A stretch of DNA of 32,930 nt, from assembly GCA_016744185.1 (NCBI GenBank), contig JADGEY010000013.1, forward strand, positions 4,873-37,802. The letters run 5' to 3'. The DNA is from Emcibacteraceae bacterium (GTDB lineage: Bacteria > Pseudomonadota > Alphaproteobacteria > Sphingomonadales > Emcibacteraceae). The position numbers were made by a program, and so were the translations under genes. A model generated the notes under the pieces. That model did not search any database. It saw only the letters and a program-made list of their open reading frames with translations, and was not told the origin of the DNA. Positions within the stretch are counted from its first letter, which is position 1, and each line of letters starts with the position of its first letter. Positions 1 to 9,869 of this stretch are shown here, one piece after another.

Positions 1-736
1 GTTTACGCCTTTGATGTCCTGCCCATAATTTATCAGAAATCGTATATCTTGCATCAACTCCATTTTTAGAAAGAATATCTCCAACCCGAATCTTTCCCCC
101 ATTTGGAATAGGAAAAGAAAATGCTACATCCTCCCGAAACGCAATAATATATATCCGCTCCCTATTTTGCGGCACTCCAAATTGCTTGGCATTAAGAATT
201 TCTGCATGAATATGATAGCCTAAATTTTCAAGTTTTTCTTTGACTACGGCAAATGTTTTACCTTTATTATGCCCTTTAAAACCCTTCACATTTTCCAAAA
301 AAAGAACCTTTGGTTTATGATGGTCAACAATACGGCAAATATCAAAAAACAGCGTTCCCCTTACATCATCAAAACCTTTTTTATGCCCCGCATTCGAGAA
401 AGGCTGACAAGGAAACCCAGCCAATAGAATATCAAAACAAGGTATATCCTTCTCATCTATTTTAGTAATATCCCCATAGGGTACATCACCATAGTTTGAC
501 GCATAAGTTTGCTGGGCATATTTATCCCACTCCGAAGAAAAAACACACTGCGCCTCTAATTCATCAAAGGGAGTTCTAATTCCTCCGATCCCTGCGAAAA
601 GATCAATGAATTTATACCCCGACAATGACACATTAGCTTTATGGTCAAATTTTTGTAAATTTATGACATTAACAAGGTCTTTTTGTATGGATTGATACTT
701 TTTCAAAAGATCATTTTTTTCTAAAACTGAACCCAT
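1..736 (-). CDS. DNA (cytosine-5-)methyltransferase, partial (C-terminal part lies beyond the left edge)
   Basis: Own reverse-strand translation from ATG at 734-736, open to the window edge: MGSVLEKNDLLKKYQSIQ...FIDLFAGIGGIRTPFDELEAQCVFSSEWDKYAQQTY...DILLAGFPCQPFSNAGHKKGFDDVRGTLFFDI...PKVLFLENVKGF...FGVPQNRERIYIIAF. These are canonical m5C MTase motifs (FAGIGG, GFPCQPFS, ENVKGF, QNRERIY). Absent from the ORF track because it runs off the edge. Confidence 0.95.
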   Translation of the reverse strand, partial: MGSVLEKNDLLKKYQSIQKDLVNVINLQKFDHKANVSLSGYKFIDLFAGIGGIRTPFDELEAQCVFSSEWDKYAQQTYASNYGDVPYGDITKIDEKDIPCFDILLAGFPCQPFSNAGHKKGFDDVRGTLFFDICRIVDHHKPKVLFLENVKGFKGHNKGKTFAVVKEKLENLGYHIHAEILNAKQFGVPQNRERIYIIAFREDVAFSFPIPNGGKIRVGDILSKNGVDARYTISDKLWAGHQRRK

Positions 737-821
737 TTACCCTCCTTGCCCAATAAGGCGATTAATTTTAAACCTAACCTTTAAAATAATGATCAGAGTA
801 CAATAAGCTTTTCATCTAAAG

Positions 822-1949
822 TCAAACCCGCATTGGCATCAGTACGTAGAGCGACCCTTGGTCTGTGACATCCATAAGTACCGTTGGAGCAGTAGCATCG
901 GCAAGCATGACTTGAACCATATCACCTTCTATTTGGGCTAAAATGTCAAGCAGGTAACGGCTGTTAAAACCAATTTCCATTTCTTCAGAGCTGTAACTTA
1001 CCGCAAGCTCTTCTTTCGCTTCGCCATGTTCAGGGCTATGAACAGAAAGAACAAGATGACCTTCTGATAAAACAAGCTTTACAGAACGGGTTTTATCAGA
1101 TGAAATTGTTGAAACACGGTCGGCAGCTTCTGCAAGCTGCTTGCAGGAGACTTCAAGTTTACGGTCATTTCCTTCTGGAATAACCCGTGAATAATCAGGA
1201 AATGTGCCGTCAATAAGTTTTGAAAAAAGAATAACATCCATAAATTTAAAACGAATTTTTGTTTCTGAAAGAGAAATTTCAACATCGCCTTCATAAGTAT
1301 CAATAAGCTTACGAAGTTCATTAATCGCTTTGCGCGGAATAATAACGCCTGGAATATCTTCTGCCCCTTCTGGGCAGTCCATATCAAATCTTGCAAGGCG
1401 GTGACCATCTGTTGCTACCCCCCGCAGAACCTTATCGCCCTCTTCATTTTCAAGAGCATGAAGATATATACCATTTAAATAATATCTTGTTTCTTCCGTA
1501 GAGACTGCAAAACGGGTTTTATCAATCAAATTTTTAAAATCTTCTGATCTGATAAAGAAATTTAAAGGAAATTCTTCTTCACCAGAAGCGGGGAAGTCTT
1601 CTCTGGGCAAGCAAGATAATGTAAAACGTGACCGGCCCGCTGAAATAGACAACCGACCTGAATCAACATTATAATAAAGCTGAACTTGCGAGCCTTCTGG
1701 AAGCTTGCGAACAATATCATAAAGAGTATGGGCAGGGGCAGTAATACCGCCATTTTCTTCCATTTCGACAACAACCTTGTCAGAAATATTTAAATCAAGG
1801 TCAGTTGCAGATAAAGTTAACATCCCTTCTTCTGCTTCTAATAAAACATTAGAAAGAATTGGAATAGTATTCCTGCGCTCAACGACAGATTGAATATGTC
1901 CTAATGATTTTAGTAATATACCACGTTCGATACTTAATTTCATGCCCAC
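822..1949 (-). CDS. dnaN: DNA polymerase III subunit beta (sliding clamp)
   Basis: 375 aa; MKLSIERGILLKSLGHIQSVVERRNTIPILSNVLLEA...ATDLDLNI...C-terminal YVLMPMRV, typical of DnaN; next to dnaA. Confidence 0.97.
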   Translation of the reverse strand: MGMKLSIERGILLKSLGHIQSVVERRNTIPILSNVLLEAEEGMLTLSATDLDLNISDKVVVEMEENGGITAPAHTLYDIVRKLPEGSQVQLYYNVDSGRLSISAGRSRFTLSCLPREDFPASGEEEFPLNFFIRSEDFKNLIDKTRFAVSTEETRYYLNGIYLHALENEEGDKVLRGVATDGHRLARFDMDCPEGAEDIPGVIIPRKAINELRKLIDTYEGDVEISLSETKIRFKFMDVILFSKLIDGTFPDYSRVIPEGNDRKLEVSCKQLAEAADRVSTISSDKTRSVKLVLSEGHLVLSVHSPEHGEAKEELAVSYSSEEMEIGFNSRYLLDILAQIEGDMVQVMLADATAPTVLMDVTDQGSLYVLMPMRV

Positions 1950-2107
1950 TCACGCTTCTTGAATTATTTTAATTTTAACCTGTTTGCATTCTAGAAAAAT
2001 GGACTTATTTTCTTAAGTCCAGCCCTTTGAGAATATATAGGCACAGATTATCACAAAGAGAAGTAAGGTCAAGAAATATTAGCCCAAATCACCCCCTATT
2101 TTAGACT

Positions 2108-3727
2108 TTAAGTCCCTAATATCCGTTCTAAATGAACAAGGTCATCGGCAAGGGTGCTATCGGTTCGAATAAGTTCTTCAATCCGCTTTACCGCATGCAT
2201 AACCGTTGTATGATCTCGTCCGCCAAATTGGCGCCCTATTTCAGGTAGAGATTTACTGGTCATTTGCTTGGCAAGATACATTGCCATCTGGCGAGGGCGC
2301 GCCACTTGACGGGCTCTTCTTGCAGAAAGCAGGTCGGAAAGACGGATGTTAAAATATTCGGCGACTCTGCGCTGAATTTCATCGACGGTAACGCGCCTGT
2401 CATTGGCTCTTAGAAGGTCTTGCAAAACCTCCCGCGTCATATCAAGCGTGATCGGCCGTCCAATTAGCGTGGCATGAGCCACCATTCGGTTCAGCGCCCC
2501 TTCAAGCTCCCGCACATTAGACGTTATGCGGCGGGCAAGAAATTCCAGAACGCCCGCAGGAATATCTAAATTAGAAATATTATTAGCTTTTTGCTGTAAA
2601 ATCCCAAGCCGAAGCTCATAATCTGTTGGGTGAATATCTGCGACAAGCCCCCATCCAAGACGTGACCTAATGCGCTCTTCAATCCCTTCGAGATCGGTCG
2701 GAGAACGGTCAGCAGATACAACCACCTGCCGGTGATGATCGATCAGAGCGTTAAAGGTATGAAAAAATTCCTCTTGGGTTGATTCTTTATTGGCGATGAA
2801 CTGTAAATCATCAATCATCAAAAGATCAACAGAGCGAAATTTTTGCTTAAAAGCCATGGTATCTTTATAGCGAATAGAGGCAACAAACTGGTACATGAAC
2901 TGTTCTGCAGATAAATAAACAATGCGCCGATCCGGAAATTTTTCTTGATTAGCCCATGCAATCGCATGAAGCAGATGTGACTTACCCAGCCCCACGCCGC
3001 CATGAAGGAAAAGAGGGTTAAAATTTACCGCATCATTTTCAGCAACTCTTTGCGCCGCCGCATAGGCAAGCTCATTCGATTTACCGACAACAAAGCTTTC
3101 AAAAGTAAATCTGGGGTCAAGAGGCGCACCATATTCATGCAAGCCATCATCTGTAATAGAAAGACGGATTTTTTGTGGTGAAGAATCTTTCTTTTTTGAT
3201 CTTTTATTTTGCGAAAATGTTTTTTGAACTTTCTTTTGTTCCTGCGGCTTTTGTTTCTGCGGCTTTTGTTTCTGCGGCTTTTTTTTAACAACCGAAGTTT
3301 TTGAAGAATGTACAGCATTTTGAAAGCCCGCCATCACAACAATATCAACATCTTGAATATCTGGATTAACAGCCTTCCAAGCCACCTTGATTCCATCTTC
3401 GAAATGAGTTTTAAGCCAATTTTGAACAAAACGTGTCGGCGCAGCTATCACAGCGCAGTTTTTTTCTATTGTGACAATATTGAGCCGTTTAAACCAGCTT
3501 TCATAGATGCCTTCATCAAATTCATTTCGAAGAATCTCTAATGTTTTTTCCCATTGTAAATCAATTTCATATAGCCCCTCTGTCTGTTGCATCTTTTGAG
3601 AGGAGATATGATGAGAAACGGAAGAAGCTTTCTGATGCTTGCTATCATCTTCGGTTCTGTCTCGCTCTATCCCCTTTATAATAAGGGACGAGCTGGGCAG
3701 TGAAGTTGATTTATTCTCATTTCTCAT
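2108..3727 (-). CDS. dnaA: Chromosomal replication initiator protein DnaA
   Basis: 539 aa; NPLFLHGGVGLGKSHLLHAIAW (Walker A), VDLLMIDDLQFIANKESTQEEFFHTFN (Walker B), C-terminal GGRDHTTVMHAVKRIEEL signature. Translation start may be internal (ATG at 3590-3592). Confidence 0.98.
   Translation of the reverse strand: MRNENKSTSLPSSSLIIKGIERDRTEDDSKHQKASSVSHHISSQKMQQTEGLYEIDLQWEKTLEILRNEFDEGIYESWFKRLNIVTIEKNCAVIAAPTRFVQNWLKTHFEDGIKVAWKAVNPDIQDVDIVVMAGFQNAVHSSKTSVVKKKPQKQKPQKQKPQEQKKVQKTFSQNKRSKKKDSSPQKIRLSITDDGLHEYGAPLDPRFTFESFVVGKSNELAYAAAQRVAENDAVNFNPLFLHGGVGLGKSHLLHAIAWANQEKFPDRRIVYLSAEQFMYQFVASIRYKDTMAFKQKFRSVDLLMIDDLQFIANKESTQEEFFHTFNALIDHHRQVVVSADRSPTDLEGIEERIRSRLGWGLVADIHPTDYELRLGILQQKANNISNLDIPAGVLEFLARRITSNVRELEGALNRMVAHATLIGRPITLDMTREVLQDLLRANDRRVTVDEIQRRVAEYFNIRLSDLLSARRARQVARPRQMAMYLAKQMTSKSLPEIGRQFGGRDHTTVMHAVKRIEELIRTDSTLADDLVHLERILGT
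3242..3286 (-). repeat. Three tandem 15-nt units within dnaA encoding KPQKQ-type repeats in the domain II linker
   Basis: Plus strand reads ctgcggcttttgttt / ctgcggcttttgttt / ctgcggctttttttt; encodes KKPQKQKPQKQKPQEQKK. Confidence 0.9.
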
Positions 3728-3781
3728 TCTTTATCTATATCCAACCTGATCAATTATATTATAGTTATTACTCAATAGAAA

Positions 3782-4201
3782 TTAGCCTTGTATCCAATCA
3801 AGACCGCTTACTTTCCAGCCATTAACTTTACCTCTATGGCCCGCCACATCTTTATCACCTTCAAAGCCCCCTAGAATATTATAACTCGCTTTATGTCCTG
3901 ATTTTGTCATGGCTTTTGCCGCTGCAATTGACCGCACGCCACTGCGGCAAAGAAAAAAAATCGGCGCATCTTCCCCCGCCGAAACATCAGCAACTTCTGT
4001 CACAAAACTAGGGTTAACATGCATCTCAGGGTAGGTCGCCCAACTGATAAGATTAATGTCTTTTGCAAGGCTGCTTAAAGCCGGCACGCCGACAAAATTC
4101 CATTCTGCAACCGTCCTCACATCTACAAGTATCGCATCAGGATTATCTTTCAAAATTTCCCATGTTTCTAAAGCTGTTTTATCGCCAGCATATCCTGTCA
4201 T
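3782..4201 (-). CDS. Rhodanese-like domain protein
   Basis: 139 aa single domain; DAILVDVRTVAEWNFVGVP... and active-site loop FFLCRSGVRSIAAAKAM. Confidence 0.88.
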   Translation of the reverse strand: MTGYAGDKTALETWEILKDNPDAILVDVRTVAEWNFVGVPALSSLAKDINLISWATYPEMHVNPSFVTEVADVSAGEDAPIFFLCRSGVRSIAAAKAMTKSGHKASYNILGGFEGDKDVAGHRGKVNGWKVSGLDWIQG

Positions 4202-4435
4202 TTATAAACTCCTATGGAATAAACCTATTTTTAAATAAGAAAATAACATCTTTTAAGCAAGCGGTAAGAACTACACTCAAAGGCTGTATGATTGTATCTA
4301 GCCTTTATTAAAATGCCATATTTTTTGATATGGATTTACAGTAACGAAGGGCAGAGCCGATGACAATAGCCTGCTTCTAAAATAGAAAAATAAAAATTTT
4401 GAATATGCGTTAAGCCCCCTAAAGCTACTACATCT

Positions 4436-4444
4436 TGTGGATAA
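4436..4444 (-). promoter_or_regulatory. DnaA box (TTATCCACA) in the rhodanese-rpsT intergenic region
   Basis: Plus strand tgtggataa is the exact reverse complement of the consensus 9-mer TTATCCACA. Two GANTC sites (4494-4498, 4512-4516) lie nearby. Confidence 0.6.
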
Positions 4445-4651
4445 CTTATAAAAACAACAAAATATTGCTTTTTTTCTTATGGTTTTATTTTGAGAATCAA
4501 AGACTAAAAAAGAATCGGTCTTTTAATTAAAGAACCCTAAGCAAAGAAAAAGGCTGATAGAATATATCAACCTTTTCAAACATTCAATTTTTAAGAAAAT
4601 CCCATAAACTTTAATTTATGCCGCAAGCTTTATTTATGCCACAAACTTAAT

Positions 4652-4915
4652 TTACGAAAGAGCTTTAACACGTTTTGCAAGACGAGAAATTTTTCTTGAA
4701 ACAGTCTTTTTATGAAAAACGCCTCTTGTCACGCCGCGCATCATAACGGGCTGCGCTAAACGAAGAGCTTCTTTTGCATCATCTGCATTACCTGCATCAA
4801 TTGCTGTTTCAACTTTTTTAATGAATGTGCGTACTTGTGAGCGGCGAGCAGTATTTATAACTTCCCGGCGTTCATTACGGCGTACTCTTTTTTTTGCCTG
4901 TACTGTATTAGCCAT
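4652..4915 (-). CDS. rpsT: 30S ribosomal protein S20
   Basis: 87 aa; [36 protein letters not shown]...[22 protein letters not shown]; commonly linked to dnaA in alphaproteobacteria. Confidence 0.97.
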   Translation of the reverse strand: MANTVQAKKRVRRNERREVINTARRSQVRTFIKKVETAIDAGNADDAKEALRLAQPVMMRGVTRGVFHKKTVSRKISRLAKRVKALS

Positions 4916-5156
4916 CAGGATACCTTTTCAATTTCATTCGGCATTTTCTCAACAAATTCCCTTAAAACACTTGAATTCTTTAAAATTCAGCAAGAGGGGC
5001 AGGAGAAAGAAAACCTTAATTTTTTAAACATATATTTCAAGTTCGGCTTATAAAGAGAGACTAAGGATAGGTCAATAAAATTATAAGATATTTTAAGGAG
5101 AGGTCTTGTTAAACTTCATATCTTCCTAAATATCGCCTAAACCCTCTTAATAATAC

Positions 5157-5933
5157 CTATTTATTTGTAAATTCAGCAGTTCTTTTTTCAGCAAAAGCCG
5201 CCATTCCTTCTTTCTGATCTTCTGTTGCAAAGAGAGAATGAAAGACCCGCCGTTCGAATCGTACGCCCTGTGACAGAAAAGTCTCATAAGCAGCATTCAC
5301 ACATTCTTTTGCAATCATAACAGAAGGTGACGAGAGATCGACAATCTTTCCTGCCACTTTCAGCGCCTCATCTATCAGATCATCAGCAGGAACGATGCGG
5401 CTTACAAGCCCAGAACGTTCTGCTTCTTCTGCGCCCATCATCCGTCCTGTTAGAACCATATCCATCGCCTTTGATTTGCCAATAAACCTTGTAAGACGCT
5501 GGGTACCGCCCGCCCCTGGGATAACGCCAAGCTTAATTTCAGGCTGTCCAAATTTCGCTGTATCAGCGGCAACGATAAAATCACACATCATCGCAAGCTC
5601 ACATCCACCGCCAAGAGCATAACCTGCCACAGCCGCAATAATAGGCTTACGGCAATTCGCAGCGGCTTCCCAATTGGCTGTAATAAAGTCCCCCTTATAC
5701 ATATCCATATAGCTTTTGCTTTGCATCTCTTTAATGTCAGCGCCCGCAGCAAATGCTTTTTCGCTGCCCGTAATCACAATCGCGCGAATTTCATCATCTG
5801 ATTCGAAATCTGCAATAACATGGGAAATTTCATCCATAAGCTGGCTATTAAGAGCGTTCATTGCATCAGGACGGTTTAAAGTAATCACGCCGACCCCTTG
5901 TTTGCGGTCTACTAAAATCATTTCATAAGACAT
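5157..5933 (-). CDS. Enoyl-CoA hydratase (crotonase family)
   Basis: 258 aa; [74 protein letters not shown]. Confidence 0.95.
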   Translation of the reverse strand: MSYEMILVDRKQGVGVITLNRPDAMNALNSQLMDEISHVIADFESDDEIRAIVITGSEKAFAAGADIKEMQSKSYMDMYKGDFITANWEAAANCRKPIIAAVAGYALGGGCELAMMCDFIVAADTAKFGQPEIKLGVIPGAGGTQRLTRFIGKSKAMDMVLTGRMMGAEEAERSGLVSRIVPADDLIDEALKVAGKIVDLSSPSVMIAKECVNAAYETFLSQGVRFERRVFHSLFATEDQKEGMAAFAEKRTAEFTNK

Positions 5934-6110
5934 TACTATTTTCCTCTAAGTTCCTTGTATGAGCCATGTTTTTGGCTACAAACCTTAACGAATTATTAAA
6001 ACTCATATTCATTCTTTCAAATGACACCTTACACATCATCAATTAAAGGGGGATATATAGCTTAGAGCCATAAAATGCAAGTTTTCATCCATTGCCTCAT
6101 TATTAAGGCT

Positions 6111-6548
6111 CTATGGCACTTTTGGAGCTAACTCATATAAGACTTCAGTTATTTTCTGACCTTTACTCAATAATGATACTTCTATTGTTAACCTTTCTTT
6201 TTCTCGGCTGTATTTTACCTTACAATACTTATAAGTGCATTTTTTTGCCTGCTTTAAAGCTTTCCAGCCCAGCTCGGGAAGAACTTTATGGTAAAAAAGA
6301 ATAACCTTCTCAACCTCGCCCTCACCCCTCGCTTTGCTTTCTATAAGCCGCCCCTTTACGCCATTAAAGAGAAGTGAACCCTCTTTTAATTCTTTAAAGC
6401 CTGAAAATAAGGGAATATCAAGATAGCGAAGAAACCCATGGTTTTCTTCTGCTTTTAAAGAGCTTGCCAAAAACAACCCTATCACTCCTATGAAATAGAA
6501 GAAGATTTTTAGAGCTCTTTTACTTTTCTGAAATAAATATTGAATCAT
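6111..6548 (-). CDS. Hypothetical small exported protein
   Basis: 145 aa with N-terminal signal-like segment (KRALKIFFYFIGVIGLFLASSLKAEE); ends 15 nt before mutM on the same strand (downstream of it). No family recognised. Confidence 0.65.
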   Translation of the reverse strand: MIQYLFQKSKRALKIFFYFIGVIGLFLASSLKAEENHGFLRYLDIPLFSGFKELKEGSLLFNGVKGRLIESKARGEGEVEKVILFYHKVLPELGWKALKQAKKCTYKYCKVKYSREKERLTIEVSLLSKGQKITEVLYELAPKVP

Positions 6549-6562
6549 AAAAAGAGCATAAA

Positions 6563-7405
6563 CTAATTTTGGCAGCGAGGGCAGTAAAATGTTGATCTTC
6601 CGCTTTGGGTTATACGCTCAATAGGGGCAGAGCAGCCTTTTGTGGCGCATTGCTCCCCTTCTCTGCCATAAACCTTAAAGGAATGCTGAAAATATCCCAG
6701 CTCGCCGTCCACCTGCGCATAGTCTTTAAGGGTAGAGCCGCCTGCTTTTATGGCTCTTTCTAAAATCTCTCTGATGTTTCTGACTAGCTCCTCACATTTA
6801 TTTTGCCCAAGGTCACAGGCACGGCGTTCTGGCGCAATGCCCGTATCAAATAAAGCTTCACAAACATAAATATTACCCATTCCCACAACAACCCGCTGAT
6901 CCAGCAAAGCCGTTTTAAGAGTGGTTTTTTTAGATTTTAATTTTGCATATAAAGAACTGCCATTAAATTCATTGCCAAGCGGCTCAGACCCCATATCTTT
7001 AAAGAATCGGTGCGTTTCAAGGTCGTTTTCATGGCAAATTGTCATAATTCCAAAACGGCGGGGGTCATTATAAATCACAAGATCACCTTTATCTGTTTCA
7101 AAAATAACATGATCATGTTTTTCATAAATATCAGGCTCTTTTCTAGCCTTAGCAGATGTAAGACTTATACGTCCTGACATGCCCAAATGACAAATAATCA
7201 CGTCTCCTGATCCGAGATAGAGCAGTAAATATTTTGCTTTTCGCACAACCTGCAATATTTCTTGCCCTTCACAGCGAGAAATAAAATCTTGCGGAATTGC
7301 TATACGAATCTTATCCCGCCTTGTTATGATCTTTGTTAGAGTATTTCCCTCTAAAATAGGTGCAATTCCCCGTTTTACAGTTTCAACTTCAGGCAGTTCA
7401 GGCAT
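6563..7405 (-). CDS. mutM: Bifunctional formamidopyrimidine-DNA glycosylase / AP lyase
   Basis: 280 aa; starts MPELPEVETVKRGI, DPRRFG motif, C-terminal zinc finger (CATKGCSAPIERITQSGRSTFYCPRCQ). Confidence 0.97.
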   Translation of the reverse strand: MPELPEVETVKRGIAPILEGNTLTKIITRRDKIRIAIPQDFISRCEGQEILQVVRKAKYLLLYLGSGDVIICHLGMSGRISLTSAKARKEPDIYEKHDHVIFETDKGDLVIYNDPRRFGIMTICHENDLETHRFFKDMGSEPLGNEFNGSSLYAKLKSKKTTLKTALLDQRVVVGMGNIYVCEALFDTGIAPERRACDLGQNKCEELVRNIREILERAIKAGGSTLKDYAQVDGELGYFQHSFKVYGREGEQCATKGCSAPIERITQSGRSTFYCPRCQN

Positions 7406-7474
7406 AATAAAACCATTTTCTTTTAAGGGAGCTATAAAAATCTACTCCTCTACTGTAAATAATGTTGGCGCAGC

Positions 7475-8287
7475 ATGCAACAACAGGCTATGTTTCGTCT
7501 TATGAAAAATGAAACAGAACAGACAAGTAAAACCACTCATTTTGGCAGCCGTACAGTAGATGAAAATGCCAAACAAGGCTTGGTTCGTAATGTATTTGAT
7601 AATGTTGCGGATAAATATGACATTATGAATGATGTCATGAGCGGCGGTCTTCACCGCCTTTGGAAAAATGAGCTGATTAAATTAATGCGTCCCAAATCAG
7701 GGCAGCATTTATGTGACGTGGCGGGCGGCACGGGCGATATTGCTTTTCGGTTTTTAGAAGCCGCCAATCAAGCCTTAAGTCCTGACGCTGAGCCTGCAAT
7801 CGTCACGGTCTGTGATATTAACAATAATATGCTATCCGTTGGACGAGACCGAGCCACGGACAGAGGCATTACAGATCATATCACATGGGTCTGCGGCAAT
7901 GCCGAAAGCCTTCCCCTGCCAGATCAGAGCGTTGATCTTTATACGATTAGTTTCGGCATTAGAAATGTGACCCATATTGATAAAGCCTTAACAGAGGCCC
8001 GCAGAGTACTAAAAGCTGGCGGCAGATTTATATGTTTAGAATTTTCCCATGTTGACGTGCCTGTTCTTGATAAAATTTATGATCTTTATTCTGATCATGT
8101 TATTCCTGCCGTTGGCGGCGTTATTACGGGAGAGCGGGACAGCTATCAATATCTCATTGAAAGCATTCGCAAATTCCCAGATAAAGATAAATTTAAGCAA
8201 AAGATTGAAGATGCGGGCTTTAAACAAGTGACCTACCGAAGCATGACCGCAGGGGTTGTTGCGCTTCATTCTGGTTGGGCTTATTAA
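7475..8287 (+). CDS. ubiE: Ubiquinone/menaquinone biosynthesis C-methyltransferase UbiE
   Basis: 270 aa; VFDNVADKYDIMNDVMSGGLHRLWK, LCDVAGGTGDIAFRF, YTISFGIRNVTHIDKAL. True start may be ATG 7502. Confidence 0.96.
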   Translation: MQQQAMFRLMKNETEQTSKTTHFGSRTVDENAKQGLVRNVFDNVADKYDIMNDVMSGGLHRLWKNELIKLMRPKSGQHLCDVAGGTGDIAFRFLEAANQALSPDAEPAIVTVCDINNNMLSVGRDRATDRGITDHITWVCGNAESLPLPDQSVDLYTISFGIRNVTHIDKALTEARRVLKAGGRFICLEFSHVDVPVLDKIYDLYSDHVIPAVGGVITGERDSYQYLIESIRKFPDKDKFKQKIEDAGFKQVTYRSMTAGVVALHSGWAY

Positions 8288-8290
8288 AAA

Positions 8291-9787
8291 ATGTTTAAAG
8301 TGATTAAACATATAGGGCGGCTGGTTAAGATCGCTTTTTCACTTTCTCGTCATGATGCCTTGCTCGACCTGATAAGCCTTTTTGGAAATGAGCCGAAAAT
8401 CATTAGAAAAATGCGCTCTTCTAAAGTTAAGAAAGAAAAAGTAAATCTTACCGAAGCTTTTGAAGCTCTGGGCCCAACTTTTATTAAAATAGGGCAAGCC
8501 CTTGCCACCCGTCCCGATATTATTGGTTCTGAAATGGCGCAGGAGCTAATGAAACTGCAAGATCAGGCGCCGCCCTTTTCTTCTGAAGAAGCCAAAAGAA
8601 TTATAACAGAAGAATTAGGCGCGCCCCTCTGTGAGCTTTTTAAAGATTTTACAGACGAGCCTATCGGCGCAGCTTCTATTGCGCAGGTTCATCTAGCGGT
8701 CACATTAAGCGGCAACCCCATAGCGGTTAAAATACTGCGCCCCGGTATTATTAAAAAATTTGAAAAAGATCTGGAAGCTTTCATGTGGCTCGCTAAAATT
8801 GCCGAACGCTTTTCTTCAAAAGCCCGCCGCCTGCGCCCTACTCAAATTGTAGAAGTCATCACAAAAAGCATTGCTTTAGAACTTGATCTTAGATATGAAG
8901 CCGCCGCAGCGTCTGAACTGCAGGAAAACATGGCTTCTAATCCCGATTATGATGTGCCAAGCATTCATTGGGACAGAACGTCCCGCAGGGTTCTGACCAG
9001 CTCATGGGTGGAAGGTACGGCATTTTCTGATCGGCAAGGTCTGAATAAGGGCGGCTATGACCGCAAAAAGCTTGCCGAAATATTGGTGCAAAGCTTTTTA
9101 TTCCAAGCTCTTAATGATGGTTTTTTTCACGCAGACCTGCACCAAGGTAATTTATTCGCCTGTGCGGGCAGCCGTATTACGGCGATTGATTTTGGCATTA
9201 TGGGACGGCTTGACCATAAAGACAGACGGGCGCTTGCGGAAATATTATATGGTTTTATCACTAAAGATTATGACAGAATAGCAAAAGCTCATTTTGAAAG
9301 CGGCTATGTGCCGAAAGATCAATCCTATGTCAAATTTAAACAAGCTCTGCGCACCATTGGCGAGCCTGTGGTGGGACGTAAAGTTAATCAATTTTCAGCA
9401 GGCAAACTCCTCGGGCAATTATTTGAAACGACTGAGACCTTTAATATGCAGACTCAGCCCCAACTTATTTTACTGCAAAAAACCATGGTCACAGCAGAAG
9501 GCGTTGCCCTTGATCTGTACCCTGATATTAACATGTGGGACGTATCACAGCCGATTATTGAAAAATGGATTAAGAAAAATCTTGGACCAGAAGCGGCTTT
9601 AAAGAAGGTTGGCGCAGATGTAAAAGAAGTCCTCACAAAGCTGCCTAAAGCCCTTCAGGATATGGAAAAAATAGCTGACTCTGTTAAGGATTTCTTAGAA
9701 AATTCCCAGCGTCCAAGACTTAATTATTATAAAATAGGATTCTATATTCTAGGCTTTAGCATTATATTATATAATGCGTTAACATAG
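8291..9787 (+). CDS. ubiB: Ubiquinone biosynthesis protein UbiB (ABC1/UbiB atypical kinase family)
   Basis: 498 aa; LGPTFIKIGQALATRPDIIG, AAASIAQVH-type motif (GAASIAQVHLA), DGFFHADLHQGNLF, AIDFGIMGRL; directly follows ubiE. Confidence 0.95.
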   Translation: MFKVIKHIGRLVKIAFSLSRHDALLDLISLFGNEPKIIRKMRSSKVKKEKVNLTEAFEALGPTFIKIGQALATRPDIIGSEMAQELMKLQDQAPPFSSEEAKRIITEELGAPLCELFKDFTDEPIGAASIAQVHLAVTLSGNPIAVKILRPGIIKKFEKDLEAFMWLAKIAERFSSKARRLRPTQIVEVITKSIALELDLRYEAAAASELQENMASNPDYDVPSIHWDRTSRRVLTSSWVEGTAFSDRQGLNKGGYDRKKLAEILVQSFLFQALNDGFFHADLHQGNLFACAGSRITAIDFGIMGRLDHKDRRALAEILYGFITKDYDRIAKAHFESGYVPKDQSYVKFKQALRTIGEPVVGRKVNQFSAGKLLGQLFETTETFNMQTQPQLILLQKTMVTAEGVALDLYPDINMWDVSQPIIEKWIKKNLGPEAALKKVGADVKEVLTKLPKALQDMEKIADSVKDFLENSQRPRLNYYKIGFYILGFSIILYNALT

Positions 9788-9869
9788 TGTTAAATACCTT
9801 ATAATATAAGTTGTAATCAATAATAGCTTTTATTATATTAGCTTATAAGAAACAATAAAAAGGTCACCC

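Noticed and set aside
1079-1774. ORFs 1079..1408 and 1562..1774 (minus)
   Set aside because: Lie inside dnaN on the same strand in another frame; low-complexity products with no recognisable motifs.
2818-3541. ORFs 2818..3003, 3025..3318 (minus) and 3308..3541 (plus)
   Set aside because: Alternative-frame or antisense readings of dnaA; the K/R-rich 97-aa product reflects the linker repeat in another frame.
4056-4311. Plus-strand ORFs 4056..4238 and 4063..4311
   Set aside because: Mostly antisense to the rhodanese gene; no protein-like features or clear ribosome-binding site.
6113-6304. Plus-strand 63-aa hydrophobic ORF
   Set aside because: Antisense to the exported-protein gene 6111..6548; hydrophobicity probably arises from reading AT-rich complement.
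7442-7654. Minus-strand 70-aa ORF overlapping the ubiE start
   Set aside because: Antisense to ubiE, whose motifs are clear.
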